NCBI GenBank assembly: GCA_022885665.1
Contig: JAGQDJ010000066.1
Location: forward strand, 248,001 to 312,000
DNA: 64,000 nucleotides
Direction of reading: 5' to 3'
Source: Triops longicaudatus
Lineage: Eukaryota > Arthropoda > Branchiopoda > Notostraca > Triopsidae
Shown: piece after piece, positions 9,285 to 23,200 of the stretch
Position numbering within the stretch: position 1 is the first letter of the stretch
Layout: each line of letters opens with the position of its first letter
The notes under the pieces: model-generated
The model's input: only the letters and a program-made list of their open reading frames with translations
Told to the model about the DNA's origin: nothing
Databases searched by the model: none
Translations under genes and position numbers: made by a program

Positions 9285-12200
9285 TATGAGTTACATTAAG
9301 CATTATGTTTGACACCAGAGGCGCCTAAAACCAAAATAAACAAGTGGACACATTGTAATTGTAATAACAATTCGGGATACAATGTAACCCTGTTTTTTTT
9401 TTCAAAAATAGTTGCTTTTTTCCGAAAAAACTCTTCCTAATCGTACTTCACCTACATCTATTGAAGCTAACTAGTGCCAAAGTTTCACTAAAAAACTCAC
9501 GGGCTTAAAAAAAAAGGCGACGATAACGGAGGATTAATTTTACGGGACGTATAATTAATAATTACCCTCAGGGGTTTAGCCAGTTCGTAGCCAATTTGTG
9601 AACACGGGTAACGTTCGTCCTATCGAGGATTTAAGTCAAATGTCTGGTACTTTAATTAAGAGTATACCGACTGCCAGGCTGTCTTTGTTTGCACCTGTTT
9701 GAAAAGTTATGCGATGACAACAAACAAGGCAACAAGACGCGCACCACGTGCTCGAAATTTACAGCTCGAGATGGCGATATACCTATTCCAGTGACTTAAT
9801 AACCGCCGTTTTTGAAAACGTGGTGGCATTGCCCGTGGTTTAGCGCGTTAGGAACACGTGTCAGAAAATGAAAAATCTGTGGGGTATTCAAAATAGAGAG
9901 TACGGCGAACATCTCCCCAATTTTAAAGGTTTATAAGAAAAGATACAATAAGCGATCTTCAATATTTCTCACAAAATCCGAAATTGCATTAATGTCATCT
10001 AACTTCTATTTTTTTGTGATCTCGACTATCAAGCCTCGCAGAAGGAGTCATGAGATTAAAAGAACTATTTTTACGGGCCTTGCTCCCTTTGCAGCAGTAA
10101 AATAATTGAGTAACAATCGACGCCCGCAGCCTAAAGTCACCCGTTCGCCTGGTCTCCTGTCTGGAGCATGTCACTTATTGTGAAAGTTTGTTCATGGTGG
10201 TTCATAAGTCCAACCTAATGTTCTTTTGCTTTTAAGATAAAAGTGCGGATAAGAAATGTGTCAATGATCCCTGTTCGACATCGACTCATCCCAATATGTG
10301 ATTTTAATTGTTGTCATCTTGTACGCCCTTAAGGAAATACAGCAGTGAAAGAAGAGTCATAGCATTTCTGCCGTCATGTCGCATTTTATGAATTGTAGGG
10401 CTCGGTAGGACCCTAATGTTTTCTCCGACCGGAGGTACGGGGTAAAGTCTTAGTGGCCGAACGGAATACTATATTTGGCTCGGGAGGCATTGTGGGCCTT
10501 ATAACATGGGCTTATGAAGCGGCTTATTTTTTATTTCTGAAATGATTGCACGTTTCATATAGCAACTTTGCGTACACCTGGTGAATCGTCGTAAGAGTTC
10601 CTCGGAATAGTTTGATGAATTTTGGCTTAACTGTTTATTTTTGGCGAATTTTTCAGAAACATGCGAAAAACGAAAAATTTAAGGGGCGATCAAAATCGTT
10701 GCCGATGGCTAGAGAGTTTATTACAATACTCTGAAATTTTCCACGGAGCTAGAGTTTGTCATGTAGGAGTGCATGTCTCCCGCACGGGGGGAGCCGGTTT
10801 TCTCCGTTTTGTTCAGGTTTAAAGCAGGGCTACAACTGTAAAATTTCTATCGATCCATCGATTGGGACGAATTTTTATGTGCATTAAACAAAATGTAAAT
10901 TCCGATGAATGCAAAATGTAACTAAATTTATTTTTTGTGTTTGTTTTGGAGAAACTATTTTTTTATATATAGGGAGTTTTTAAGCGTTGAAGAAAACATC
11001 TACTCTTTTGCGTGATACTCACGTTTTACAGTACATAATAAGTACGATTCACTTTTCAGTTGATATAAATTTTTCGCAACCATTATCCTTCGTTTTGGAA
11101 AGAGTCTGTTGCACCAAATTTGTCTAAAAAGCAGTATCTGTGAATTACTAGATAGTTTCGAAGTTTTACAGTCTTGAGCTGAATATCTCTCTTAATTGTA
11201 GTCATGTGAATTAAACCTAGAAGGTTGTTTTCCGTGTGCTGTGAGTCTCAGAGTTGGTGAAGACTAAGTAAATTGAGTTTACATTCATAAGACGTTGTTT
11301 CGAAGGTTGTCAATTTGGCATTTTTAGAAAATGATTAGTAAACAACGTACGTTTTTAAAAATTGTAGCTAACAAGCCTTTTACTCCTTTAATCCATGTAT
11401 CAGTGGTTAGCAAGGGAGGGTTTTCAGTATGGATATCTTAATTGCTGGTTTTGGTCACACCGAAGCACATATTCAAGCGTAACAAAATGATGAAAAAGAT
11501 ATTAAAAATTGCAGAATATGATAAAGTGATTAATACTCAAGGTTGTATTAGCACTTTGGCGGAAAAATCTTGAATAATGTTTGTTACGCGAAAAAAAGGT
11601 TAATGGTACGGTAATTGCGTCATACCCTGTTTTGCAGATGTCTTCAAACATAGACTAAGAACTATTGTTTCTACTATTTGAAGTATTGTTGAACTTACCC
11701 TAGTTTTATTCGTCGGTTGACCTTCCAATGTCGACACCTGTGATTACTGTTCACTAAGCGTATTTGTTATGTATTCGTATGTGGAGAACAGAGCGAAAAG
11801 AACTTCAGATCGATTTCTTATACGTAGAGCTTTCAATTGCATATACCACGTGTAACCCCTTAAATCTTAAACAGACAAGCGTTTAAATTTAGTACATTTT
11901 TGAGCGATGCAACGTGTAGTAAACACACGTCTACAGTGAGTCTGAGAACGCTTTAGGACGGGCTTCTCTTGCAATGGACGGTGTCGTGGACTTTCTTTTT
12001 ATCTTTTATTCATGACGTGCGTTGCTTTGATAAGCTATTCTACCTCTTTGTAAAGATACACATTTTGTTCATGGACTTCTGCGTGCCTTAATTTAAAGGA
12101 TATTTCCTTCAACTGAGTGTGAACGCTTCTTGCTTACGTGAGTGCACAGAAGCTTTGGGCTAAGGTCACTTTTTACCGGTTAGTGAAGCACGTGAGATGC

Positions 12201-14252
12201 CAATTTAGCAGTTTGCACATTATGTAATCTTTTCGACTCTTAAAAACTACTACGAAGCCCTAGTAAGCGTATTCATGTTGCGCCACATCATTTCCCGGAA
12301 TTACAGTTTCCTACAAAATTGCAACCACGTATGTTGCAAAATGTGTTAGCAGAACAGTTTGTGCATAAAGGAGACACACAAGTTTAAGTTGCTTATTCAT
12401 TATGAGTCACCACTAGCTAGAATAATTTTGACATAAAAAATTTTTGAAAAAAAATATACCTAACGAAACAAACGTAGGCTATCCTGTAGCGGAAAAATCG
12501 ACGTTTCACAAAACAAATGTCAGATAATTGTTAAAAAAATTATACGGAACTGACGAAGTTTGTGAGATTAAGTTAAAAAAAGTATTATTTAATAAATTGT
12601 CTTGTAAGAAAGAGTTCTGTGGTTTTCTTTAGATTGATTATGAGGATCTGAAAATCCATTAAATTATTAAAAAAAAAATCGTAATTGTTCGAAAGTTTGA
12701 GATGTTTTGTTTTTGCGTGCTCAAAATTAATGTGTCCAGTCAGGGATTTCTTGCGAACAGTGTCGCAATCACAGCTAAATAGTCACAGTACTTTTTCTAT
12801 AGTAAATTTCGTTTCTACTTTTGAAAGAGGTATTAACGAGCTTTGCTTGACAACGGCTTGAGTTTAAAATTGTTACATATTTTAAATGCAAGTTACTGTA
12901 TCAATAAAATTGGATGAAATGTTTTTCAGTTAATGTCCTCTTAACTGTTATGTTTCGAGTCTCACTTTAAGCGCGACAAATTTAAATGGCTCATTTGCCC
13001 TCCAAAATGTTTATTTCACGTATTTCCCCCCAAAAAATATTACAACGCTTACTTCAAGCTATAACTTATAATCTAAATTATAAGAATTATAGCTATACGA
13101 ATGTAGTACACCGCAAACACTTTATTGGGATTGACTAGCACCTGTTGGTCTACTGCACAGTGGAACTTGGTTCACTGTTATTAATGATGATATAAAACTA
13201 ATTTCTTGTTTCTTACATTGCCCTTTTTAGGGAGGAAAGCTTGTGTGAGTGAATTACGACTCATTTTAGAAAGATGCCTGCTAGAGTGGCTTCAATATTG
13301 ATGAATCTATGGCCTTTGCATTTGCAAAAACCTATTACAAACCTTCAGTAATTTACAATAAAGGTATATAAAAACGAGCCGACTTGTCCCGACTTATCCA
13401 GACTTGTCGAAAGCTTAAAAGAATGAAACAAAGAATATATAGATTTAGTGATGCATTTTCGTCATGCTTGGATAATCAAACAACCTACTAAGGTGAGAAG
13501 TGAAAATTAGTCGATAGTCAAAATTGTGCTCCTATTCCCATATCTGTCACCTGCCCACACAAAAATGACAGCGCGGGAAAAAAATCCATTAATTCAGAAC
13601 GGAACACTCGTAAGAAAAGAATTTCCAATGTCTGTGGTAGGAATTTCCAATGCAATTATTAGATGCAAATTTAATTGCAATATTTGAGGAAATTTTTGCT
13701 CAGCGGAGTGGCGAATATGATGGTAAAACTGATGTCTGTTGTTATGTGATTGCTTAGCATAAAACCCTCCTTGCTTACTATAGCACTATTCCGCGCAATG
13801 AATCCTCGGTTCGCGTTATACGGCTTTCCAGGTTTAGTTGCTTGCATTTAAGATTCACTTGTCAGTTGACGTTATGAGCAATAGCGTATGGAGATCACAG
13901 TATTCTATTTTAATATTTGCTTTCAGGTTACAACAGCGTCTCTTTTAGTGAACACTAAAGTGAAAGCACACAACATGTAAAACTTTCCTATAACGAAACA
14001 TTTTGGATCTTGAGTTCCTTTTTTTGTAGCGAACTTGCAAATCATCCAGAAAAGCAGTTCAGCCAAGTTCTCTTTCAACGAATGAGCATTGAGTATCTTG
14101 GTGAACGTTGCCAATTGTTCACGCACCACCTGAAACTGCGGACTTTTAAACTGTTCCGCCTAGTAACATAGTATGTCATGTCCGGCTATGTCGCAATACA
14201 CTTGAAGGTCACATCGCGAAACTTCCCAGCAATTGCCACATTCCGGCTTGTT

Positions 14253-17200
14253 TTAGAGCTGCCAGAAATTGTTTGCTTGGTAGTAGATTTCCTTTTGCAT
14301 GGTAACACAAGTTTTACCCTTAAAAATTATCATTTTAGAGTGTTACTAATAGATCTTTAATAAACAATGTACTCCTTGGGCAGTAAAATCGATATTTGTG
14401 CGTAGCGGCCGGTGATGAGTGGGTTGAATTGGTCGGTAGTTATTGGCCATCGGTGCCGACGGAGTTTTCGGATCTCCTTGCCTGAGTCTCCTCAGCGCGT
14501 ATAACTAAGAGATTCCGCATGGTTCATATCATATCTAGCGGGGAAAAAATTCCACTAACCTGTTGCTTGGTAATGTAGATGGGTTTGTTGCTCACCAGCC
14601 AAGTCACTGTTTCCTGACAAGCTGGCATGGTAAACGATCCTTCGTATGTAACATAGTGTTCCGTATCGGGGGACAGCTCCTTGATAGATAATCGCTTAAT
14701 AGGAGCTTCTTGACCTAATTTCAAAAAGGTAAGCTAGTAAGTGTTTTGTTCTATTTCCAGAAAAAGAAAATACCAGATTACCAGCATATTCTATTTTTGA
14801 CAGCTGATCCGTTATGATGCGTAGTTCTGGATTGGAAAGGTCCCCAACCTGTTGAATAAAACATACCAGATGTGTAGACAATTCGTAAGCTTTATTCTAG
14901 AATATAAACTCTCCCGACAGTTTCAAATTGACCGTTGAGCTTGCTTACGGTATTTGACATAGACAAGACAATTGTAAGAGCGTACTATGCTGTATACCTG
15001 TAACAAGATGGCCAAACCAACAATGCCATGGGGACTGTCCAGTGCTTCCGCAAAGCTTGTATAGAGTTGAGCATTATAGCCGAAAATCTGTAACTGGATA
15101 AGGAAGCAAGTCGCAGCGAATCAACCTTCTGTGATGTCCATGGTATTTAACAGCAAAGAACTGACGCGGTCAAGACTTACTTCAGCTGGAAAAGCCCGAC
15201 TGGCAATGGTATGCTCTGATCCCTGCTGATCGGTGAGGCCAAAATGTAATGCGATTTGGTGCACTTCATAACGGTAGGACAAAGGACCGCCGGTAATATT
15301 AACTGCAGGTCTTGTCGCGTTTTCCAAGGTAAAAAGCACGCCGTGCCCAGTGTTGCTTAACAGACCGTTGACCTAAAAAATTGACTTCACGTTATTGTGA
15401 GGTGAGGTATGTTTACAGTTTGCGTTTGTCTCGGGCATAAAAAAGCTTCCCCCAGTTTCAAACCAGTGCAACATTCTTGTCTCTCTTGAAAGTGAAAACC
15501 ACTGTAACTATTTAATGCTTTTAGAAAAAAACTCACTCCGAAAAAAATTACAACAAAAATCTCTTTGACACGTAAGACAACAACATGTTTGGGACATAGT
15601 TCTAGGTCATGGCGGATTTTGCGGATTTGGGATGGGACGACACATTTGGCACCGTAAATTTAGAACAAAAAAGATTTTTTGGATTAGAATTTCATTTTTT
15701 TTCAGAGAATGTTGCCCAAGTTAATTTTTTACGTTACTGCCAAAAATTTTACTCAATTTTTACGTTACGTGTACTTTTGTTTTGTTTTCCAGGAAAATTA
15801 AATTATAAAAAACTGTACACTTTGGATTTACGTCTTGGTTTCGTGGACATACGTGAGTTGCGTTTTACGGTGCAGTAAAATAAATGTTAGAATACCCATC
15901 TTCTAACCGACATCTTAAGGATCGGCCGTTAATAGGCCTCGGCCTACACTGGTGTACAACAAAAAAAGGAACAGCCGTTGTGGAAACAAAAGTTCGTAGA
16001 AGTGGATAGCTAGCTTTTTAACATCGGTTCTAGAGCTACCCGTTTTACAAAGTGGCACGACCTTCGTGGAGTCAAGTTTCCATTCATTCCACTGCAAAAT
16101 ACACCACGTGGCTTTATAATTGTATCTCTTTTCGCTATAAGGCGAATTTTCGCTATAAGTGGTATCGTTAAAACCAAACATCGTTCACAATGATTAAATG
16201 GGTCTAAAACGGGACCACGAGTTTTTATCGGTATAGGCGGGTTATCTTTATATCAGAAATCGCTATAAAGTGGTTTCCACTGTATCTTCAATTTTTTTTT
16301 TAAGTGAGAAGCGGTTTCTAATTTTATAATTGGTCCGACCCTTTACAGTATCCTAGTGCGAGTAGAAATAAATTCACGCTTTCTGGCGCTTCTAGTCCTA
16401 GGCAGTAATCAAAAAGGAAATACCTGGAATATTCAGATCTGAAAAGTTGACTGCAAGGTTGAGTTGAGCACACTTCGCGTCAACTGGGTGAACTGGGTTT
16501 TCCGTATCTCAGTTGAATGAACTAATTTATTCGATTGAACGGAATTTTAGATTGGACTGTCTTTTGGTGTTTGCATTTTGCAACTTGATTTTGAAAGTAA
16601 ATCAATAGATTTAACTTTGAAAGAATACTAAAGATTACATTCTGAATTTTGCTTCTGTTGTCACGTATGTGCATACATGCCCTTTTCTCACAACAACCAA
16701 GTCTCCCTCGCCCAATAACCTTCAACTCGTGCTATAAATGGAATTTAGATGTCCTAAACTATATGAATCGGGAAAAGTTTATGAACTTAAGTTCAGTCAA
16801 TTGCAATTCTCTCGGACTATTGAAGGTTTACTAAAGAGTCGCATGCAGGGACGTACCCGGGATTTTGGTTCGAGAGGTGGGTGTGAGGTGGGGGGGGGGG
16901 TGCCAATGCAATTTTTTAAACACTTTGTGGTTGCCACTGCATATAATTCTAAAGTTTTTATTTGTGTGTGTGGGGAGGGAATCCCTATAAACTCCCCTAG
17001 GTAGGGGGGTGATTGTAAGTCTGGTTTTACAAGTCGTGTTCGAAATGGATTCGGATTTGCCTTGACCTTTACTCTGGCTAGGGTGAAATGTAAACATTAC
17101 CTGACGGCCTTCTCTAATGAAGACACATAGTTCAAGCGTTGCTGTGCCATAGCACAGACAATAATGAATAATAGACATGTAGAAAGGAAATAAATAATGA

Positions 17201-20200
17201 GCAAATGGGGAGACGGAGGTTGTACCATGCATTGAGATTAGTGATTGAGATCTATAAGAAACTAGCGCCTCTACAAGTTTCGTAGTTTGGGTATAAAAAC
17301 AGAAGAATTAATATCTAATTCTAAAACAGGGCTTTAACACGTTTAATCTTTTTGCTGAAGGTTGGCATCTCACTAAAGACAGCTTTGAATGTAGCTTCCC
17401 CAGCGACATGGTTTTTGTCTTTTCCTGCATGGAAATTGAAAGTATAAATTATACTTGCTACGTGTGGCGAAAGTATGGAAGTAAAAAGCAGACTTCCAAC
17501 TTTAATACCAAGTTCAGTGTTTCAAGTTCAGTGCTTCATATAAACTGCTCGTTCTACACTTAAATCACATTACTTTATTCATTTCAACTTCGAAAAGCTG
17601 GGCAAAACTTGTAGAAAGTAAGCAGATATGGAATTCAGCAACAGAGCACGCGATTGTGAACGCCCACTCCTGACAACCAAAAGCAGTTTTTTAGCCCAAT
17701 TTATATGATTAGAAGATGTGGAATTTCTTGATGTTAGGTCGAGAGAATTTACGGGCTGTAGACATGTGTGCAAAATGTAGCTGTTACAAAAAATCTTCAC
17801 ACTTGTCTTCCCCTGAGCAGGTGCTATGTCATGAGAGACTGCTCACCAGAATCCTTTAAACCTTGTCTCATGCGATGAATGTTGCTGGATTACTTAACGA
17901 TTTGTAAATTTATGTATATGTTTCGGACACATCTTCCAGAGATTGGTCCAAGCTAGTTTCTAGATTTTCAAGGCTATCGTCTAAAATCATCCTACTTTTG
18001 CAACGCGTGTAACGCACAATTGTACTCCAAATCGGAATTTTTTATGTTACCTCATCGTAGCACGTGACACACTTTTGGTCTATAATTGCTCCATCTTCTT
18101 TATGCAGAACTGGCTATTGTGCTATCACAATGGCATTTGCTTCCATAGAAAAAACTGTGATTTTGTAGGCAAATTATGTTTAGGGTTGTACAGAACATTA
18201 ACCTGAACAAAGTGTATGCACGTGTACTAGGTATAGTAAACCTCGTTATAACGGATACTCAAAGTGATGGAAACTTTTTCCTTTATAAACCGATTGCCCA
18301 CAACATCGAATATTTGCTTAAATAGCTTTCGTTTCGCAAAACGTGCGATTTGTACGGAACAACCTGTCGTCCTTTATAGCCAGTATCAGTTCTAACAAGG
18401 CTTTACTATACATAATGAAATACGTGAATTTAACAAAGCTTCCGGTTTTCAAGACCTCCGGCAGTAGGTGCCAGTAATGTCCTACACAAACGGAGGTATT
18501 ATTAGACATTCTTTTGCAAACAGGAAACGTCTAGTTTTGTCTTTTCGCTTTTCTCCATTTATATTGCTCAATTTATTATTTATAATGAAAACTCGTCACA
18601 TCTACCGTAATTACTTAGGACCATTACAGGACCATACGCGTAGAAACAAACTTAATGACTGTGAAGAACCTCTTAAAACATAAAACCGTGAGAAAGCCAA
18701 AACTTATACTGGACAAAACAGCAGCAGAGTGAATACCAGAATCTTTTGAAAATTCAGTCGCCCTATATATCTTAGCCGAGCATGTAGAACTGCACAACTA
18801 AGTAGAAAAATGTCGTACCACTTTGGAACGCCAATGACCAAATTTAACTTCATAGCGAAGAAATTCCTAGACGGGGTGCCGACCGGGTTTCCTAGGAACG
18901 TCGCCTCGCCTACGTGTCAAACCCGTTAACTGTAGGCCTCGAACGGCTGAAAATTTTTTTACATATTCTTTCTTTTTTGTAACTTTTAGGATATAGCTGC
19001 TATACGTTTTTGCGTTTAATAGTAGTATGCTGAAAGTTGTCGAAAACCTAAACTTCTTGCAAGAAAAAATTCAGGTATTTGATTGGCATTTAAGCTTTTT
19101 TCTTTCTCTTTTTTGTCAGGCAAGTTTGATCTCAAATATGCTAGTTTTATGTAATTCGTTACATAAGCAATATATTTTTGAACGATCCCTTGTTTGTATG
19201 TTGTTTGCTGAAGCGCGTAATAAGCTGAAACCCGAGAGGGAGCTCCAGTCATGAGAGGTCGTATGCACGACGTAAACTTAACATGAGATTACACTAATGG
19301 GCGTTTAGGAAAAAATTGCTAGTAATTGGCTGCTCATTGCTAGGAGCTTACGGCAATAAACACAACAGCTTGTTAGCACGTCAAATACTGAGCAGTCGCG
19401 TAACTGGATTACGAAGGAACTACATTAATCAACTTGCCCCTGCGTGCTTGAGCTTTAACTACACCTGAACTTCCGTCGAGAAATTGGACAAAAGACAAGC
19501 AAGCACGGGTTATGGTATTGTCAGGGCTGTGCCGTGCTGTAAATGTGGAGATCACATTTACTTCCCCTTGCTTCTAAAAGCGAAACACGACCAAAAATAT
19601 GAAAGCAATAGGATCAGGAGAAAAAGAGATGCTGGATTAAACAACGGGTGGATAGCTCGGGGTCTGTGAAGGCAATTACGGAAATGGTTTGACTGTACTC
19701 GATGCTTGTCGACGTGAAGGGGGCGTAGATTGGGGTCGAATAATAGTTGCTTGGGGTCAACGTTAATGGGCGATTGTCGGCGACCACGATTGCACAGACT
19801 CCATTCGGGATTGATGAGACCCCAGAAGGCCGGACCTGCAAGTAAATCAAAAAGAACGCAATGTACGACATTTACCAATTTGTTGCATTTCTCTCGTACG
19901 ACTACCCAAGTAGCATACCACAAAGCGGTTGGTAAAAGAACGAGTTAGAAACTAATTAGGTAAACCCTTACGCTTATTTTCTACACAATAGAAACCGTAC
20001 TACCCAATCTCGATTGACGAGCCACGGAGTTAACCAGACAGATTTTTTGAGAAACTCACTCGACCAATAGTTATTTTTTTTCGTTTGCATTTTTTTCCTC
20101 GTGTCGGGAAGATAACAGAATAAATTAATAAACATGTGTATTTAAAATGTACTTGTATTTTTTTATACATTCCTGTACCTGTAATTGCTATTTTTTTTTT

Positions 20201-23200
20201 GGGGGGGGGGGGGTTGTTGGACTCTGTCCGTCGTATCTGTAGTCAAAGGTTAGATTCCTTGCACGCTGTGATTCTAGCTGTAATCTCGAAAATGTCGTAA
20301 CAAATTCAGAACACGGTGAAATACAGTTAAATTGCTGGTGGTGAATTTCTATATGCAGTACTTAAACCTGGCAGAATTTATATTTCCACAGGAATATCAC
20401 TAATATTTTCTCTTAAAATACTGATGGTATATTTAAGAATGTGAAATGCTACTACTTTATTAACGTCGTTTAAGCGGTTTAACAGATCAAAAAGAGTTTT
20501 TCACACCAAATTCGTTATTATTATTTGTTTGGTCCTTGCTGACAAAATTTTATCAAAATCTAAGCATATTACTGAAAATGGTTAAATCATTAACAATTTT
20601 CAAGAAGAATTCTTGACGTTTCGAATGAAATCTTCACTATTAAAAATAACTTAAGACGTGTACTCGTGTTTACGTAAATTTCCACCTTGAAATTTTGCAA
20701 TTTATAATGTAAATTCCTATAAAATAATGAGGATACATAATCTTAACAATAAAAGCAGGTGCATAACTCTTTTAAATATCAAATTTGTGGTAGGCTTGTC
20801 TCTGTTAATTAGCAGCTTTAAATAAATATTCACATTTACTTAGTAGTGGTTTACTGGACTAACACTACGTTTTCTGCGAACATATACTTTGTTTCAGAGA
20901 ACTGAAATTATAATCTACCGTAAAATAGGTAACGGGAAGTAAGATTCGTGGGAAAAAATCAGACTGAAATAGAGCCAGATAAGAGGACGTTTACTTAACT
21001 ATCTTCCCGTTTTCTAGATTTCTGCCTCTTTCTCCCGGAACTACCCCACGAAGAGTTCACTTTATGTGAGGGTCCGCGAAAAGGAGAGACGTCCCAATTC
21101 AGATGCTTCGATAAAGCACGGTATGTAATACGCAAGCTATCTTATGCATGAAAAGAAGTCTCATAGAGCGTCATTTCAAAAGAGGAAGAAAAATTTAGCC
21201 TTTTCGTGTTCTCTTTGTTCCTAGGCTATTTTTTCTCTCCCCCTTTTACCCTATCGCGCGAGTAAATCCTAGTGTGTCTGCTGTGATGAGATATTTGTGG
21301 TTTGTGGCAAGTTAGGTATTCGGGGTTCTCCCCAGTCAACACATTTGCTCGGTTAGCCGTGATAAGAAAAATAATCGTGTATAAAGAAAGCAGAACAACT
21401 CCGGCAGTAGCAAGCGATTACGCCGTTGTGATTCTATTGGTTAACACTGCAAGGTAAAGTTGCCAAGATGATCGCAGTCAGGATTTTTTCTCGTGGGTAA
21501 CGTATGAGCCACTGTAGGTAGAGTAAGTCGTTTGCGACGACTAAACAATGAACTATGCACATGTTTGGGGTGGAATAATAATTTGGTGCCGAGGAGAAAT
21601 TTTACCGAACTTAAAGCTTCTACTAGTCCGATTTCTTCGGCGTGCGTAAAGTGGAACGATTCCTTGGAGACTCATGAAAAGGAAGCGAGTTTCCTTGCTC
21701 AGCGCCAACACGGCTAGTGGACGCAGCTCAACTCCTAACCCAAGTACCCATTCAGCGTGAGTCACTGCTTCACAGACTTGGGCATAACGTGACCTACTAC
21801 TACCCCAGGCTTACATCTTAAGTCGGTTTAAGAGTCTTGCCGGTGGTAATAGCCAATTGACAAGGCGCTGCGATTCATAGGGCGTTCATCCACTGCAGTT
21901 CTGAGCCCCCAATCCAAATAAATACGTATTGACGGTCGGAAGATAGAAGTGATCTGTGTCTGAGCAAGGGGTTAAAGGGTTGTCTTCGGGGGTGCAAGGG
22001 GGTAAACGGAGAGGAAGAAGTGTAACCGGAACGAGGTTGTGGTCTATAAAGAAAGTTTTACTTTTGACGACGAACTAACAATGGACCATTGTCGGAAGAA
22101 GCTTTTCGTTTTCATAGCGCCTTCCCCAAATGACATTGAAGGTATAAAGTACTTTAGGATAGCCCTTGTTATGGGTACACTGCATTTTGGGGCGTAGAGT
22201 CTTCAGCAGACGGAGAAAGGACCATCACAGTAGGAGAAAAGGGACCTGGGCTGTGATCATCTTGAGGTTATATGGTTGTCACGTGCTTTCGTCAGCTAAT
22301 GCGAATTACCTGTCAGGGACCATTTAGATAGGAAATTTTCTGGTGCAACGGGCACTAGGAGAGAACACAGGGAGAAAGAGCGAGAGGAGAGAACCGCCAT
22401 GAATCCAGTTTGGACGTTTCAACGACGACGTCGACGTCGGAGCCGGTCAACGCGTACGTGATACCCAAGTTTGGTAAACGTGGTGAGCTTTACTACTTAG
22501 TCGGTCTGGGTTAAAAGGTGCCTTAATTTGTACCAAAAGTTGGTTCCGGAGTTTCTGAAGTTGAGTTAACTTGTGTGACATGGATTTTTTCCCCCCGGCC
22601 CTATCACCCAGCCTTTTTGGGTGAATGATGGCAGTGAGCTGTAATGGCAGGAAAAGTCCTCTGACAACCGTTTTGATATTTTTTTTTTCATTTTCAAAGA
22701 AACTTGTGAGCTTTAACTTAAAAAAGATTAAAAGTAATATGTAGCGAAGTCATGGAATAGCAAAATATGGGGCATTATGTAGGAGATCGACTTGTATATG
22801 ACAATAAACGCCCGTAAAAATGTATCGAGAAAGCGATCGATATGGCGAATTTGCATTTAATAAAATAATGCGTAAACTGAAAAAATACATAGGTAACTGT
22901 GGCTCATTTTCTCTTTTTGTTCGGTTATAACTAAGTAACTTCGTGCTGAGTGGTTCAACGTTACACTGAACTTCGTATTATTTAACTTGCTGAGCAGATG
23001 CATTGTTATGATGTAGTGGCAATTATATGTATGCATGATTTAGAGCGGTAGAAACAAATAAATTATAGAAAAAAACTATTTGTATTTCTACGTAATATAG
23101 CACTGGCCATTTAACTTAGCAAATTTAACGCACAGTCGATCCTCAAAATTCTGATTTCCATCTCCAAAACAAGTAGTAAAATTTGGATTTTGTCAGTTGG

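Larger units (their letters stand above)
6735..14252. other. Gene-free interval between ferroportin (5' side) and CARP (3' side)
   Basis: I find no open frame here with recognisable homology or a convincing splice chain. It includes the ferroportin promoter (just above 6734), a 166-bp inverted-repeat element at 8001, an A/T microsatellite at 7940, a TTAGG-like array at 9241, and about 4.6 kb (9.6-14.2 kb) of unremarkable AT-rich sequence. A minus-strand frame at 13923-14129 has no family resemblance and lies just beyond the CARP stop, so it is probably 3' UTR or flank. Confidence 0.5.
15373..19698 (-). other. CARP intron 3 (4.3 kb) with repeat remnants
   Basis: Flanked by donor CGA|GTACAG at 19699 and acceptor TTTTTTAG at 15373. 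It contains pogo-like fragments at 16130 and 18234 and the third copy of the small inverted-repeat family at 16846. No nested gene is seen. Confidence 0.7.
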
